A stretch of DNA of 64,000 nt from Sesamum alatum (taxonomy: Eukaryota; Streptophyta; Magnoliopsida; Lamiales; Pedaliaceae). The stretch is taken from contig JACGWO010000012.1 of the NCBI GenBank assembly GCA_034509735.1, forward strand, positions 23,465,188 through 23,529,187, read 5' to 3'. Positions within the stretch are counted from its first letter, which is position 1. The number at the start of each line of letters is the position of its first letter. Under the pieces are notes generated by a model, which did not search any database, had not been told where the DNA came from, and saw only the letters and a program-made list of their open reading frames with translations. Positions 24,167-35,916 of this stretch are shown one piece after another. Position numbers and translations under genes: made by a program.

Positions 24167-25250
24167 AGGTAACAAAAAAACCATAAATATTGATGAATGT
24201 TCATGACTTGTGATAAATGTCTCCATTAATTTAAGGGAGATAGAGAATTTAATATTTCTCTAATTCCAAAGAGAAGAGAATAGTTTTACACATTCCGTTT
24301 TATTTATTTATTACAGAAGTAGATAATTAATTCTTTTATTATCTTGCACTTTTTTAAATAGAAATAATATGACATGGTCACTACATTTGAGTTTCTAATT
24401 GAATGCAATTTATTGATATTGATAATTAATTAAAAAAATCATAATAAACATTAATTCAATACAAATTATATATCAACATTGATAACAACTTAAAACTAAA
24501 ATAGGTAGAACATAGCGATAGGGTTGGAAAATAAGTCAAATTACTCTATACCGCTAAAATAGAAAAATTATCAATAAAAGCATTACTTTCAATAGGTTCT
24601 TATTCGGTCGTTAAACCTTAACAATCCAAGTTCGGACAAAAGAATTCGTTCGATAAAAATTTTCAAATTGGGCTCGGACTCAGTTTAATTAACAATAAAT
24701 AATAAAATATGCTTTGAAAATGTCAAACTGCTTGAGTTGAGCTCGTGATCGTCCGTCCCAATTAAATTCATTTGAGCTCGATTCCATAAATAATAGAACT
24801 AAACTCAAACACTATATTTCAAACTCGATAATATATAATTGATACAAACAGAAACAATAATATATTTATAGATTAACTCGATTTGTTTACGTCTCTATTT
24901 AAAGGCACTATAATGTAAAAATCTCATCACTTAAAGTTAGGATCTAAATCTTGACTATTAAAGATAAGAATTTATGGGCTCTTTGTGTACATGATATTCA
25001 AAATTAGCAAATAAATCGACCATTTTGTGAGTATTGAGTACGTTTCTCATGATTTACGTAAACCAAAGAGATGAGAAAATGCTTTTGATTTGCCCATTTT
25101 GGATAGATTTTCCTGAAAACAAAATCTATTGGAACTGATTTTACTTTGAAATATAGGAAGTGATTGATCACTCTGTAATTTTACTATTTTTAGATTGAAT
25201 TATCATGTGCCTTATAGAGAATAGGTAGTCGGAGTTTTGCAATAAAACTA
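24167..25250. other. Gene-free DNA with a TCGAGCTCG-type repeat
   Basis: About 24600-24900 is a decayed relative of the 4373-4620 repeat (GAGTTGAGCTCGTGATCG, TTTGAGCTCGATTCC). The rest shows nothing recognisable. Confidence 0.5.
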
Positions 25251-25959
25251 GGATAAATTATAGCCGTTTCCACTGATATTTTACATAATTATAAATACTC
25301 ATTTGTTGTTTGAAAAATTATAATCACCTCCTGAGGTTTGCAATTTTTAGGGATAATTACATTTACACTCCCTGATCTATAGTCTATTTACATAAATCAC
25401 CCTTGCTTTTTGCATAATTACTTAAATCATATTGATAGTCAAAAAATAAGGGTAGTTTGTGTAATAATGTCGATACTTTTGAGGGGTGTAAGTGTATTTT
25501 TTCAAAAAAATAGGGGTGGTTTGTGTAAATGATGTTTACATTTTAGTGGGTGTATGTGTAATTATTCAAAAGGCAATGGTGGTTTGTGTAAAAATACCAT
25601 AGGTTAGGGGGTGTAAATGTAATCATCCCTAATTTTTAACCAAAGGCTTGAAATTGATTATTTTGCCCTTGAATTTTTAGTTAAATTATATAAAAATCAA
25701 CCTAGGCAAATTGCATTATTGCTCCTCTATGTAAAAAACTTAAAACACCTCTCCCTGCGCATTGTAGTCCAAAAAAATTCAAAATAATTTTATAATTTAG
25801 TTTGTATAAGGGCATTTTGGTCAGTTCACCCATAAAATGAATGAAAATAGGTTATTTGTTAGACGATTACAAACTTCAGGGGGGTATTTGTAATTATTCA
25901 GACAACGAGGGGATATTTGTAATTAGTCAAATCTCAGTGGAGGTAGCTCTAATTTACTC
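25251..25959. mobile_element. Mutator-like MITE (GGTAAATTACA family) with nested MITE
   Basis: Begins GGATAAATTATAGCCG and ends GTAGCTCTAATTTACTC. A perfect 9-bp repeat ATAAAACTA flanks it (25242-25250, 25960-25968). A second Mutator-like MITE (25350-25629) is inserted within it. Without that insert it is about 420 bp. Confidence 0.85.
25350..25629. mobile_element. Mutator-like MITE, GGGATAATTA family, nested
   Basis: 280 bp from GGGATAATTACATTTACAC to GTGTAAATGTAATCATCCC. Flanked by CAATTTTTA and TAATTTTTA (8 of 9). Same family as 5529-5807. Confidence 0.88.
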
Positions 25960-25990
25960 ATAAAACTAATATGTAAGACAAATAGATTTT

Positions 25991-26243
25991 ACCAATGATC
26001 TCTTAGCCTAGTAGTTAAAGTTGAGGTCCTAGGTCATCGGTTCACACCCATCAACGCGTGGGATGATAGTCTACTGCATTGTAACAGTACTAAAGTGTTG
26101 TTTAAATTTAATTGATGTGATATTGTTGATTATGATATGATTGTTGTAATTGTCTCTATTAGATATTGATATTCAACAGAATTGATTGTAATCGATTTAC
26201 TTCAATTAATAATGTCCATCGCTTTCACTTTTGAAAAAAGAAA
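25991..26243 (+). mobile_element. tRNA-derived SINE with target duplication
   Basis: Head TTAGCCTAGTAGTTAAAGTT, decayed B box GGTTCACACCC (26039-26049), shared body (TTGTAATTGTCTCTATTAGA) and an A-rich tail. Flanking 15-mers AGACAAATAGATTTT (25976-25990) and AGACAAACAAATTTT (26244-26258) match at 13 of 15. Confidence 0.8.
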
Positions 26244-26258
26244 AGACAAACAAATTTT

Positions 26259-27070
26259 CTATCATTTCATTTTCGGATTTTTCCCTATTAAATAATGAAT
26301 ATTATTTTTATGATGGTTTATCGTTGCCCAATCTTATATCACTAGAAAAATAAAGAGAAAATTAGTGAAAAATAAATAAATAAATAACCAAGCTACAATT
26401 TTAATGTTTTCACTTATAATAGTTACTGATGAGAATTTTTGTTTAATCACAATGAATTTTATACAATGTTAATAGTGACAATTATTTTTAAAGGAGTAAC
26501 AAAAGGGTTGCACATAAACTTGTCACTGAAAATAATTAGTGATATATATATATATATATATATATACTGATGATCTAGTGATAACATATAATTATTGTCG
26601 TTATATGTGTGTTGTCATTATATGTGCCTGTAATTATCTATAGTTGACATTTTATGCATAATTTTTGTCATTAATAATTATGTTGTAATAAAATCAAAAT
26701 TATTGTTGTTTGATATTATTATTAGCGAGAACTTTAAGATTGTCATTTTGATATTTTTTTTTATTAATATTATCTTTTATTATACTATATTCAGATTATT
26801 ACAATGAAAGAAATTTATAGTCATGTGAATATATTGTGAAAAGTTAAATAGATTTTACTAAGTTAGGATTTAAAAATGTGTATTGTCATTAGAGGGATTA
26901 ATTCCACGCGCCCATGTGAAAATTAAAATTGGCACAAAACATCAATGACGTAATAAATGAAGGTAAAATAGATAATATATAGGCCATAAAATGAAAATTA
27001 GTCCCAAATTACGCGAGTTAAAAAAACAACAAAGCGTATGGGGGTTAAATGCTTCTTTTCTTTTTTAAAA
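26259..27070. other. Gene-free DNA with CACTA-like relic
   Basis: About 26350-26780 has many TTAGTGA/TCACTAA words and a TA run (26543-26566), like the 11888-12331 family, but the ends are not preserved. Remainder unremarkable. Confidence 0.45.
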
Positions 27071-27354
27071 CTAATTATCGTGATACGTTATTCTTGCGTG
27101 CATATAATAAATAATATTTTATATTTTAAAATATATTATAAATAGGAGTAAAATATATAGACCAACACATCTCACTAAATTAAAAAAAATAAAAAAAATA
27201 AATTTATCAGTTAATATACAACTTGGAAAGTTAAATAAATTAATTATTATTTCAGTTGAAATGTTATTTTTGGCATTACAAAAAATTGGTGGGGTGGTGT
27301 CACTAATTGTCGTTTATGAGTATAGAGGACCTTTCTTTTTTAGATTAGTATAGA
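27071..27354 (-). mobile_element. Non-autonomous Helitron, decayed 3' end
   Basis: On the minus strand it starts TCTATACTAATCTAAAAAAG after an A and ends near ...CGATAATTAG. The interior matches 28477-28765 and 31583-31795 (ATAAACGACAATTAGTGACA, AATATATTATAAAT). The terminal CTAG has become TTAG. Confidence 0.6.
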
Positions 27355-27361
27355 TGCTAAG

Positions 27362-27420
27362 GTGATTTTTTTTTTGAATTGGAAGTGATGAATTTTTATT
27401 AATTGAAATAAAGCTATTAT
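27362..27420 (-). mobile_element. Extremely 5'-truncated SINE
   Basis: Only the last about 45 bp of the SINE family (minus strand: AATAAAAATTCATCACTTCC plus A tail) remain. GATGCTAAG flanks it on both sides (27353-27361, 27421-27429), so this is a separate insertion and not a deletion relic. Confidence 0.6.
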
Positions 27421-27429
27421 GATGCTAAG

Positions 27430-27764
27430 ATAACTTTCAAACTTTTTTTTTTTTAAGTGTGTCGTGATTTTGTACGTATTTTATTTTTTATGGAGGAATA
27501 ATTTGGATTTAACCCTCAATTAAAAATCAAATGAAATCCGCTAATGAGACATAATCTAAGTGATAAAATTAAAAACCGTAATTGTAAGATTATGAATTTG
27601 AATTTCACTAATTTCTGAGTTTCGATCCATGAATATATATAATTATTAATGATTGAGAATTATAATTAATGTAATGAGATATATGATCCATTCACTTAAA
27701 AAGATAAGAAAATTTATAAGAAACTCAAGTGGGATTAATTGGTTCATTTCCATACTAATTTGTA
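27430..27764. other. Gene-free DNA
   Basis: 27580-27700 vaguely resembles SINE heads (GAGTTTCGATCC near 27617) but cannot be bounded. Confidence 0.4.
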
Positions 27765-27930
27765 TTGATTTTTTATTTTTTTAATTGGAAGCGATGGATT
27801 TTATTAATCGAAAATAAAGTAATTACATTCAGTCCTGTCGGCTATCAATATTGAACAGAGATAATTATAAACAATCAAATCAATAACATCACATAAACTA
27901 ATTATTTAATAAACTATTTTCTAAGCAGAA
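27765..27930 (-). mobile_element. 5'-truncated SINE
   Basis: Minus-strand A tail and body (GATGGATTTTATTAATCGA on plus, then CAGTCCTGTCGGCTATCAAT) match the SINE family. The tRNA-like head is missing after about 27930. Confidence 0.7.
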
Positions 27931-28476
27931 CCTCGTACATTAATGAAAAAGAACAAATATTAATTAAAATATTTGCAAAAATATCATATATTAATTTTAC
28001 ATTATGGTAAAAATATTCATGTCTGCCATTTTTTACTACTCTAAAATGTCGCGTCAATATTATACTAAGACTAAATCAAGTATATATATTTTTATTTTCA
28101 TATAAATAATCATATTTCTAGTTCTGGATATTTTTCCCTGAAAAAGACTATGAAACCGAAACTAAAAATAAAACCAAATGGATCAATAAAGTATAGCATG
28201 GGTGTAACAATGAAATGGAATGTGAAATTGACAATTCTATGCAACACATGTACCAAAAAAGCTTCCTTCACTTGCCAAATATATTGCTTACTATTATTAT
28301 TTTTTAGCATATAATTTATTATATCATTCAATATATATATATATATATATATATATTCAAATCTAATGCCTGGTTCAATGTATCAACAATTCAAATTACC
28401 AAATATATTTAAACGAAACAAAGAAAAAGAAACATTGCACAGACATCGGTTGTACCCGACTGCTAGCTAGTACGTA

Positions 28477-28765
28477 TCTATACTATTATAAAAGAAATTC
28501 ATTTTTTACTCACAAATGGCGGTTAATGATACAGCCGCACAACTTTTTTGTAATGCCAAAAATAACTCTCAACTGATATGATAACTACTTTATTCAATTT
28601 TCCAAATTTTATATTAATTAATAAATTAGTTTTTTCTTTCTTTTCTTCTTTTTTTGTTTAATGTGGTGTGTTAGTTTATATATTTTACTCTTATTTATAA
28701 TATATTTTAAAGCATAAAAAATTATTTATTATATACACGCAAAAACGGCGTGCCATAACGGCTAG
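28477..28765 (+). mobile_element. Non-autonomous Helitron
   Basis: 289 bp: starts TCTATACTATTATAAAAG after an A, ends GCGTGCCATAACGGCTAG before a T. This is the TC...CTAG, A/T-insertion signature with a GC-rich segment just before the 3' end. No Rep/helicase coding. Relatives at 27071, 31583, about 55998 and about 56448. Confidence 0.8.
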
Positions 28766-29336
28766 TAGTTACTAATAATATCTGCGCACGGCCGCATTGG
28801 TCGAGTTGGGAAAAATTCATAAATGCAAGTATTTAATTTTGTTGTGTATTTGCGGTTGTTGGTTATAAATATTTTTGGCAGAAAAAAACAAAAAATATAG
28901 GCAAAAAATAAATTTACAATAATTGATGATGAGGAGTTGAGGCTTATGAATGAGGGGAGGAACACAAACCCCATCATCAATATTCTACGGCCGGAGGGCC
29001 CTATGAATATTTACTTTGGTAGATATGTATTTTTGAGGAAAATATAAACTTCATTTAATATCTTGATTTGCTTCTTATTTTGGTGCAACATCAATCATTA
29101 ATGTGTTACAAAGTATATATATATATATATATATTGCATCTTTTCCAATTAACGGGACCAATAAGTAGAAAATATTTAACGCAAATTACAGCGAGCTCCA
29201 CTGAAATTTGACATAATTATGGATACCTCTCATTGTTAAAAAAAATTACAAATAGCCCTCCTGATGTTTGATAAATTATATAATCTTTGAATGGAAGTTC
29301 TGAAATTGTTAGCTTTGCCTTTTATGTAATTTTTTG
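28766..29336. other. Gene-free DNA with partial MITE
   Basis: About 29183-29335 is a partial copy of the GGTAAATTACA MITE directly next to the fuller copy that follows. A TA run is at 29117-29134. A small open frame at 28762-28980 (minus) is hydrophobic and AT-driven; not called. Confidence 0.5.
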
Positions 29337-29791
29337 GGGTAAATTACAGCTACTGTCATTGAGGTTTGGCTTAATTACGAATACCTCCTCGTTGTTTAAA
29401 AAATTACAAATACCCCCTGAGGTTTGTAGCTGTCTAACAAATAACCTATTTCAATCTATTTTTATGGGTGAACTGACCAAAGTGCCCTTATGCAACCTGA
29501 ATTATTCTTAAATTTTTTGGAATTTTTTTGGACTACAATGCGTAAGGAAATGTTTATTACGTTTTTTACACAGAGGAGCAATAATGCAATTTGCCTTCGT
29601 TGATTTTTGTATAATTTTAACAAAAAAATCAAGGGCAAAATCGTCAATTTCAAGCCTTTGGTTAAAACTTACAAACTTCAGGGGTATTTATAATTCAAAT
29701 CTTTCATTGAAAGACAGAATCCAGAGATGGGCTTCAAACAACGAGTGAGTATTTTATGTTAAACCTAAGGGAAGGAGGATGTAATTTACCC
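29337..29791. mobile_element. MITE, GGTAAATTACA family
   Basis: Begins GGGTAAATTACAGCTACTG and ends GAGGATGTAATTTACCC, with the family body (TTTTTATGGGTGAACTGACC, CAAGGGCAAAATCGTCAATT). The 9-bp duplication is not clear, perhaps because the neighbouring partial copy is fused to it. Confidence 0.75.
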
Positions 29792-30966
29792 TTTCTTTTT
29801 TAAATATAAAAAAGCAGACAGGGTGGATGGAAAAATTTAAATAATTATAAAAAAAAGTCTACTTAGTCCATAAAAAAGTTTTAAAATTTTTATAAAAAAT
29901 AAGTAAGATTATAAATTATAATCACAAGTGCATTTTGGTCAGTTCACCATAAAAAATGAATGAAAACTTAATGGGGACTAAGGAATCGGACTAGTTGTTA
30001 AATGACGATTAAAATTAAGAGGTATTAATAATTTCTCAAATAACAAAAAAATATTTTTAGTTAAGTCAAATTTCAGAAGAGTTCATCATAATTTACCTAA
30101 ATATTTAATATGTTAAGCGTCTAATCTATGCCCGACATAATTAAATTATGATAAAAGATACTGTCGAGCACAGAATGTAATATCAAAGTTGTTAATTGTC
30201 ATGTATATATATATATATATATATATTTAAGTGATTGTTATTTTTGTGTTGTTACGATTGCTTGTTTGAAAAATTAAAATAAAAAATATTTTATTTTTAA
30301 TTACTATTATTGAAAATTAATGGTATTTCTGCAGTGATAACTTGATGAAGAAATTCTAAATTTGGAGGATGTAGTGATATATTAATCTTTTTTATAATCA
30401 CTAATTATTAATTGTGACGTATGTTCTTATCATTATATTAGTTTTTGTTGAAAAATTATTTATACGGCAAATAATAAATTGCTTCGATTACGTTTACTTA
30501 CACAAACACTCCACATCTTTATAATATTACAGGTACACCCTTTTGAGGAGATGTTAGCATGATGTTATTTCAGAAGTATTTATATAAAATTCTACTCGTA
30601 TTATAATTACAACATCAAGAAATGTATTTGTAAGTTTGCAAATAGCAAGTGGTGTTTATGTAATTAAATTTAACATTAAGAGGTGTAAATATAATTTACC
30701 CTAATTTTTAAAGTGAATCTGTCATCATATAAAATTTCTCATTTTGTAACTTTCTTTATTTTAGTAAATAGACAGAAAAAATGATAAATACGAAAAATTT
30801 CAAACATACGGTAAACTTTATGTCCCTCACACAGGACGCTCACGCACCCACTCAAGTTTGAGAGGTCTTGAAACCCAGTTCGTTGGACTGACTCACTAGA
30901 AAATAATAGAAAATAAACTCATGGGTTTTTCTTATATATGGTTATCTTGATTTATTTTTAAGCAGT
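29792..30966. other. Gene-free AT-rich DNA
   Basis: About 29850-30110 looks like a decayed MITE half (GAGTTCATCATAATTTACC at its end). TA run near 30205-30225. About 30480-30710 has ACACAAACACTCC/GGTGTAAATATAATTTACCC ends, a probable decayed GGG-type MITE. Confidence 0.45.
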
Positions 30967-31257
30967 CACTACAAGAAATATAATATTTAACCATGGTCAA
31001 TTTTTATTGTTAATACTAAATAATCGTAGCAAATAGTTATAGACCATGACCACGCAACGGTAGCTAAAACATGGCATGACTAAAAGTCATGACGAATGTT
31101 TTTACCATGGCTTTTAACCGTGACAAATAAATTTTTGGTGGTGGAAAAGTTAATTTTTGTATCAATTTTTATTTAACTGTAGTTAATAATAGTTATTTAC
31201 CACAATTTTTAGCCATAGTTATTAAAATTATAGCTAATGGTAATTTTTTTTCTAGTG
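30967..31257. mobile_element. CACTA-type MITE (CCATGGTTAA family)
   Basis: 291 bp, CACTACAAGAAATAT to TTTTTTTCTAGTG, with a perfect 3-bp duplication AGT. The interior is similar to 23849-24166 and 42786-43087. Confidence 0.85.
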
Positions 31258-31582
31258 AGTTAAAATATTCTCATTATTTTAACCATATAATCATAAAACT
31301 ATTATTACTAACCTTTTGTAAATTTCATAAACTATTATTACTAATCTTTTGTAAATTTTATAATCACCAGAATACTTAAGTGATATTTTTTTAATCTTAT
31401 CACTATATAATAACTAGTAACAAAAATTGTGCATAAGCTGCCACTAAAGACAATTACTAACATGGTTATAAATAATTATTGTCACTAAGTCGTCATCATA
31501 TATGTATCACTAATCGTATTTACTAACAACTTTATGCACAATTTTTTGTCACAAATTCTTGTTAACAACAACTTATATAAAA
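31258..31582. other. CACTA-like relic
   Basis: AAAATTGTGCATAAGCTGCC, ATTACTAACATGG and similar stability of TTACTAACAAC words point to the 11888-12331 family, without ends. A TTTCATAAACTATTATTAC direct repeat of about 40 bp occurs at about 31282 and 31325. Confidence 0.45.
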
Positions 31583-31795
31583 CTAGCCCGTCGTGGCACG
31601 TCGTTTCTGCCTGCATATCATAAACAATCTTTCACGCTTTAAACTATAATATAAATAACAACAAAATATATAAACCAACACATCACATTTCAAGAAACCA
31701 TCTTACGAGTATTATTGACACAACAAAAAAATTAGTATAGTGGTGTCACAAATCGTCATTTATGAGTAAAAGTTCATTTCCATTTTATACTAATT
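31583..31795 (-). mobile_element. Non-autonomous Helitron
   Basis: On the minus strand it ends GACGTGCCACGACGGGCTAG before a T, the clearest Helitron 3' end in the window. The 5' side (ATTAGTATAAAATGG) has decayed from TCTATACTA. Confidence 0.7.
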
Positions 31796-32174
31796 ACTAT
31801 TAAAATCATAAAATTCGTTATCATGAAAAAATTAAAATTATTGTCGCTATATATATATATATATATTATTAGCTATGATATTAAAATTATCACTTAATTT
31901 TTTTTGTCGATAATTTTAGTGCATGAAGGATAATATGAATGATTTTGAGAGGAAATTATGTTAAAATTGCAAAAGAGAGTTAGGTAAAAAAATTAAACAT
32001 GCCGTAAAAAAGAGGCATAATAATTATGGGTATTGTTTAAGTGTCAAATCTTGGAACAGTTTATGTGTGTGAGAATTGTGATGGAGAGTTAAGTGAGGAA
32101 CGTTGTTGGTGCTTTTTGCTACCCACAACACAAAAACTATATTATCTCTTAATTATTATTCAACAATTGCAATC
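31796..32174. other. Gene-free DNA
   Basis: A TA run at 31849-31866; about 31800-31920 is another CACTA-like fragment. The open frame at 32041-32232 runs into the SINE and is not called. Confidence 0.45.
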
Positions 32175-32191
32175 AACTCACACAAGACTGC

Positions 32192-32459
32192 CGAGCTGGC
32201 CTAATTTAATTGGCGAAGTTGAGGTCCCATGATCCTAAAGGTTATGGGTTCGAATCCTTGCGTGAGTTGATGTTTTTTCTACTGTATAGTAGGTATGATT
32301 TGTTGTTGTAATAACCAGGTGTTAGTTTATGTGATATTATTGATATAATTATTTGTAATTGTCTCTGTTCGATATTGATATCCGACATGACTGAATGTAA
32401 TCACTTTACTTTCGATTCATAAAATTCATCGCTTCCAATTCCAAAAAAAAAAAGAAAAA
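32192..32459 (+). mobile_element. tRNA-derived SINE, intact copy with perfect 17-bp TSD
   Basis: 268 bp: A box TGGCGAAGTTGA (32211-32222), perfect B box GGTTCGAATCC (32247-32257), a tRNA-unrelated body and an A-rich tail. The 17-bp target duplication AACTCACACAAGACTGC is perfect (32175-32191, 32460-32476). This is the reference copy for the family in the window: 9251, 25991, 27362, 27765, 33484, 33893, 41540 and 47920. Transcribed by RNA polymerase III if active; mobilised in trans by a LINE. Confidence 0.93.
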
Positions 32460-32476
32460 AACTCACACAAGACTGC

Positions 32477-33483
32477 TTCTTCAATTCATTATTATGAAAA
32501 CCCAGAGTTATTTATTTATTTTTCTCTTATTTAATTTTAATTTTAGTTTAAAAATAATAAAAAGTATAATACATTCAAGAACGACATAAATTCTTTTTTC
32601 AGTAGTAATATTTTTTAACATAATGTTTGAGACTCGAATCGAAATCGATTCTTAGGTGCTTCAAAATTTTGTGATTTAGAGAACTTTTTTCAGGCGCTCA
32701 ATCATATAACAAAAATGAAAAAGGGAGAAACAAGCATCGGAGGGGTGGATTGGATTTTTTATTTTAAATTTTATTATTATTTTCATATTTTGTTTAATAT
32801 ATATACCATTTTATATGTATAAAAAATATATGTTTTATTTTATCTTAAAAAATTATACATATGATATATACATAAGAATTAATGGAATAAAAATGTGGTA
32901 TAGATGAAAATAAAAAATTCCATCCGTCCAACATCCTACATGTCTTGAGGGGAAAAACTAGATTTTTATTTAATAAATTACGTATGATTCATTGATGGCC
33001 AGCATTAACGTCATATAATTACAATTATATATAATCAGGGAAATAAATGGGAGAATTATGAATTTAATTCTCGTACTTGACCACTTATTTAATTTTGGCT
33101 CTCATACTATCGTCCTTGGCAAGGACGAAAATTGTAAAAAAAAAATGATAAATTTGAAAACTAAAATTGTTAAGAAACGATTAGTTAAGATCAAAATCGT
33201 AATTCTCCCAAAATAAATGAAATAAGCAGAAAACATGTTGATCATAAGTGAAATAAATAATTGAAGAAAGTTAGGCAAAATGTTGACTAGTGCAGATACA
33301 CACAAGGTGCATCTTCAAGTAGTGGGGGGTATCATCAAAGTCTTGTAGAAGAGACATCAATGGCTGTGATTCATCCAAGATAACAAGAAAAGACTCCCAT
33401 CACTTTTGCTCTAAATAAATCATCAGATCGGATCAGATGAGATGAGATGAATGTACACGACTATGGAGATAAGACATTGTTTT
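32477..33483. other. Gene-free DNA
   Basis: Nothing recognisable. 33300-33475 is less AT-rich and slightly gene-like (CATCAATGGCTGTGATTCAT) but no open frame or splice pattern holds. Confidence 0.5.
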
Positions 33484-33645
33484 TTTTTTTTTTAATCAGT
33501 TACAATAATATTATAAATTACAATGATCAATAAATATACAAACAACTATTATTAAAATAAATTTATATTCATATATTAGTAGGACTCGAACTCATTACCT
33601 CATCGTGGGGTTTCAATTTCGCTCATTATTGGAATCTGATACGTC
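33484..33645 (-). mobile_element. SINE copy, decayed
   Basis: Plus-strand T run (A tail), TTACAATAATATTATAAATT body and a reversed B box (GGACTCGAACTC near 33582), then TTTCAATTTCGCTC as the A-box side. Confidence 0.6.
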
Positions 33646-33892
33646 TCTCTCGTTTCAAGAATTGCTTATAGAGTTTTGGATTATTGAAGTTTGTTTTAGA
33701 ATGCCGTAGCTTTCTAAGGTGAAAGGTAAAGTTCTCGTGAAAATTTTGATTAATGGTGCAGTAATTTCTTGCTTTGGATACCTCTATAAAGTTGAAAATT
33801 AGTGTCTTTTATATATCATGAATGTCGAGAAATTTAAATCGCACATTCTGTTGGTACGTGGTCGCGACGGTTCGCTATGCTACCGTAGCAGA

Positions 33893-34080
33893 TTGGGCTG
33901 ATTTCAATTGGTGAATTTGAGACCTTATAACAAAGAGGCCATGAATTTGAATCTCGTCAATATGTGCGTGTTAGTATATTTAAATAGTGGTTGTTAGTCT
34001 ACTGTATTGATGTATATTGAACGCTGATGATTGAAATTTATAGTGTAAATTGTAATCGATTTACTAAAAAGAAAAAGAAT
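33893..34080 (+). mobile_element. SINE copy, decayed
   Basis: GGGCTGATTTCAATTGGTGA (A-box side), GAATTTGAATCTCG (B-box side), TGTTAGTCTACTGTATTGA body, then AAAAAGAAAAAG tail. Confidence 0.65.
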
Positions 34081-34314
34081 GTTGAAGGAGAATTCATATT
34101 GATCACGGAATTTGTTTAAATGGTAATTAAGTTAAAATTTTCAAACATCATAATAATTTGTTACGTTTGAAATCGACCAAATGTATGAATATTAGTTTGT
34201 AGTAATTTAAAAATTATGATTTAGTATTATTGTTAATATTCATGTTGTATGAATATTAACTAGAAAAAGTATGATTTATATATTAGAAACTTTTAATGTA
34301 TCAATTAATTTGAA

Positions 34315-34619
34315 GGGAAATTGCAAGCAACCTCCATGTGATATTGTAAAAGAGCAAATTTTCCCCCTATAAAAAATAAAGTAACAATTTACTTCCTTGT
34401 CTTTTTTAAAATAAATCAATTTACCTTCCCATATTTTTTTGAAATAGAGCATTTTACCTCATCTAGGGAGGTAAATTGCTCCATTTTAAAGAACACGGGG
34501 AGGTAAATTGCTCCATTTTAAAGAACACAGGGAGATAAATTACTATTTATTTTTTTTTGTATAAGAGGGTAATTTGCTCATTTATAATATCACAAGGAGA
34601 TAAATTGCATTAAATCCAT
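34315..34619. mobile_element. Mutator-like MITE, TGCAAGCAACCTCC family
   Basis: Begins GGGAAATTGCAAGCAACC and ends with the mirrored GGAGATAAATTGCATTAA. Inverted inner arms: TTTACCTTCCCATATTTTTT near 34429 against GGGGAGGTAAATTGC. Flanks TAATTTGAA and TAATTTGAT match at 8 of 9; the exact right end is uncertain by 1-2 bases. A 31-bp direct repeat inside (GGTAAATTGCTCCATTTTAA, twice near 34470 and 34501). Confidence 0.75.
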
Positions 34620-34628
34620 TAATTTGAT

Positions 34629-35392
34629 AAGAGGTATCTATGTGAGAAATGCTGAAAATGTCATTTTTTTTTAAAAAAAAACCATTTAACTTAAATTAAT
34701 CCATCTCAACCCACCTGTTTTTGTATCTTCACAATTTCCCACCACCCACTTTAGATTAAGGTAGGTAAGGGTTGAATTTGTAAATTCACATTTTATGTGA
34801 TAATTATTAACACAATCCTATCAACTTAATAATGCATGTTAAGAAATTAATATTAAATTATTCTCTCTCCATTCTATCAATTTAAACTTTTAAATGAGGT
34901 GATCGTTTATCAAAGTATTTGAACCATCCCAAATAAGAACTTCTGGGCTGAAATCTTATCGTCACTCATTAAACGAGCAGGGTTTGCACGTGAGGATGGT
35001 ATGTTAATTAAGATATTAATATTAAATATTTTTTTTAATAATAATTTAAACTTTCAGATGATATGATCATTTTAACGATACGTATAAAATAGATAATCAA
35101 CAATAATAAAACAAATATCTTCATACCTTGGCCTGTTAATGAAAGATGATTAGTGAGAGTTGGACAAGGAAGCCATCATTCACTCCATCCCTATCAATAA
35201 TCCCATTGGGTAAGATAAGGATTGAAGTAGGCCTTGATTTTATCAAGTAATTAAAGAGCTTAATTACGTTGCTTAATCCTCTAATTATTTCAATTGATAC
35301 ATTAAATTAGTAATATTACTCCCTCACTCTAATTATTGATGGTATACAATTATGATTGTTAATTAATTTTAATTAGTCGAGTTGGCTGAGCC
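34629..35392. other. Gene-free DNA downstream of the LINE tail
   Basis: No gene or element recognised. Confidence 0.55.
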
Positions 35393-35916
35393 TTTTTTTT
35401 TTTTTTTTTAGAGGAAAAAGTAACAATTGTATTAAGGAGCCAAATCGACTTCAAGAATACCAAGCGATATGCTTCAACAGGAGTAAAGCAAGAAAAACTA
35501 ATAATGCAAGCTCCAGCTCGAGTAGCAAGTTTGTGAGCTAACGAATTACCCATCTTATTAACATGCGAAAATATAACTGAAGAGCAAGAAAAACGAAGAG
35601 AATTGATGTCCTCCACGACAGAGCTAATGCTAGAGGAGTCACGATTAACCACATTGATCTTATTAATGAGGTGGAGGCAGTCTCCCTCCATGATCACAGA
35701 TTTCCACTTACATTTGAGTACCAGTTCCACCGCTTCTCTTGCTGCAATTGCCTCGGCAAATTCAGCGTCAATACGTCTCTTGAATCTATGAGAAACCCAT
35801 GCCAAGATTCTTCCTTCAAAGTCTCGAGCCACTGCACCTTGTCCGACTTCTCTACCTTCAAGGAATACCGCTCCATCAAAATTGATCTTCACAAAGCCCG
35901 CTGGGGTTTTGACCAT
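35393..35916 (-). pseudogene. LINE ORF2 C-terminal RNase H domain
   Basis: Plant L1-type RNase H (RVT_3-like): catalytic Asp in NFDGA near the start, Glu in AEAIAARE, Asp in MEGDC, and a later HVNKMGNSLAH segment. This domain removes RNA from the RNA:DNA hybrid. The frame is offset from the upstream piece: a run of C near 35901 appears one base short. The reading frame runs into the A tail without a stop codon, so the natural end of ORF2 is lost or lies in another frame. Confidence 0.85.

Noticed and set aside
32247..32257. tRNA gene suggested by a perfect B box
   Set aside because: The B box is part of a 268-bp SINE with an A tail and a target duplication; no cloverleaf.
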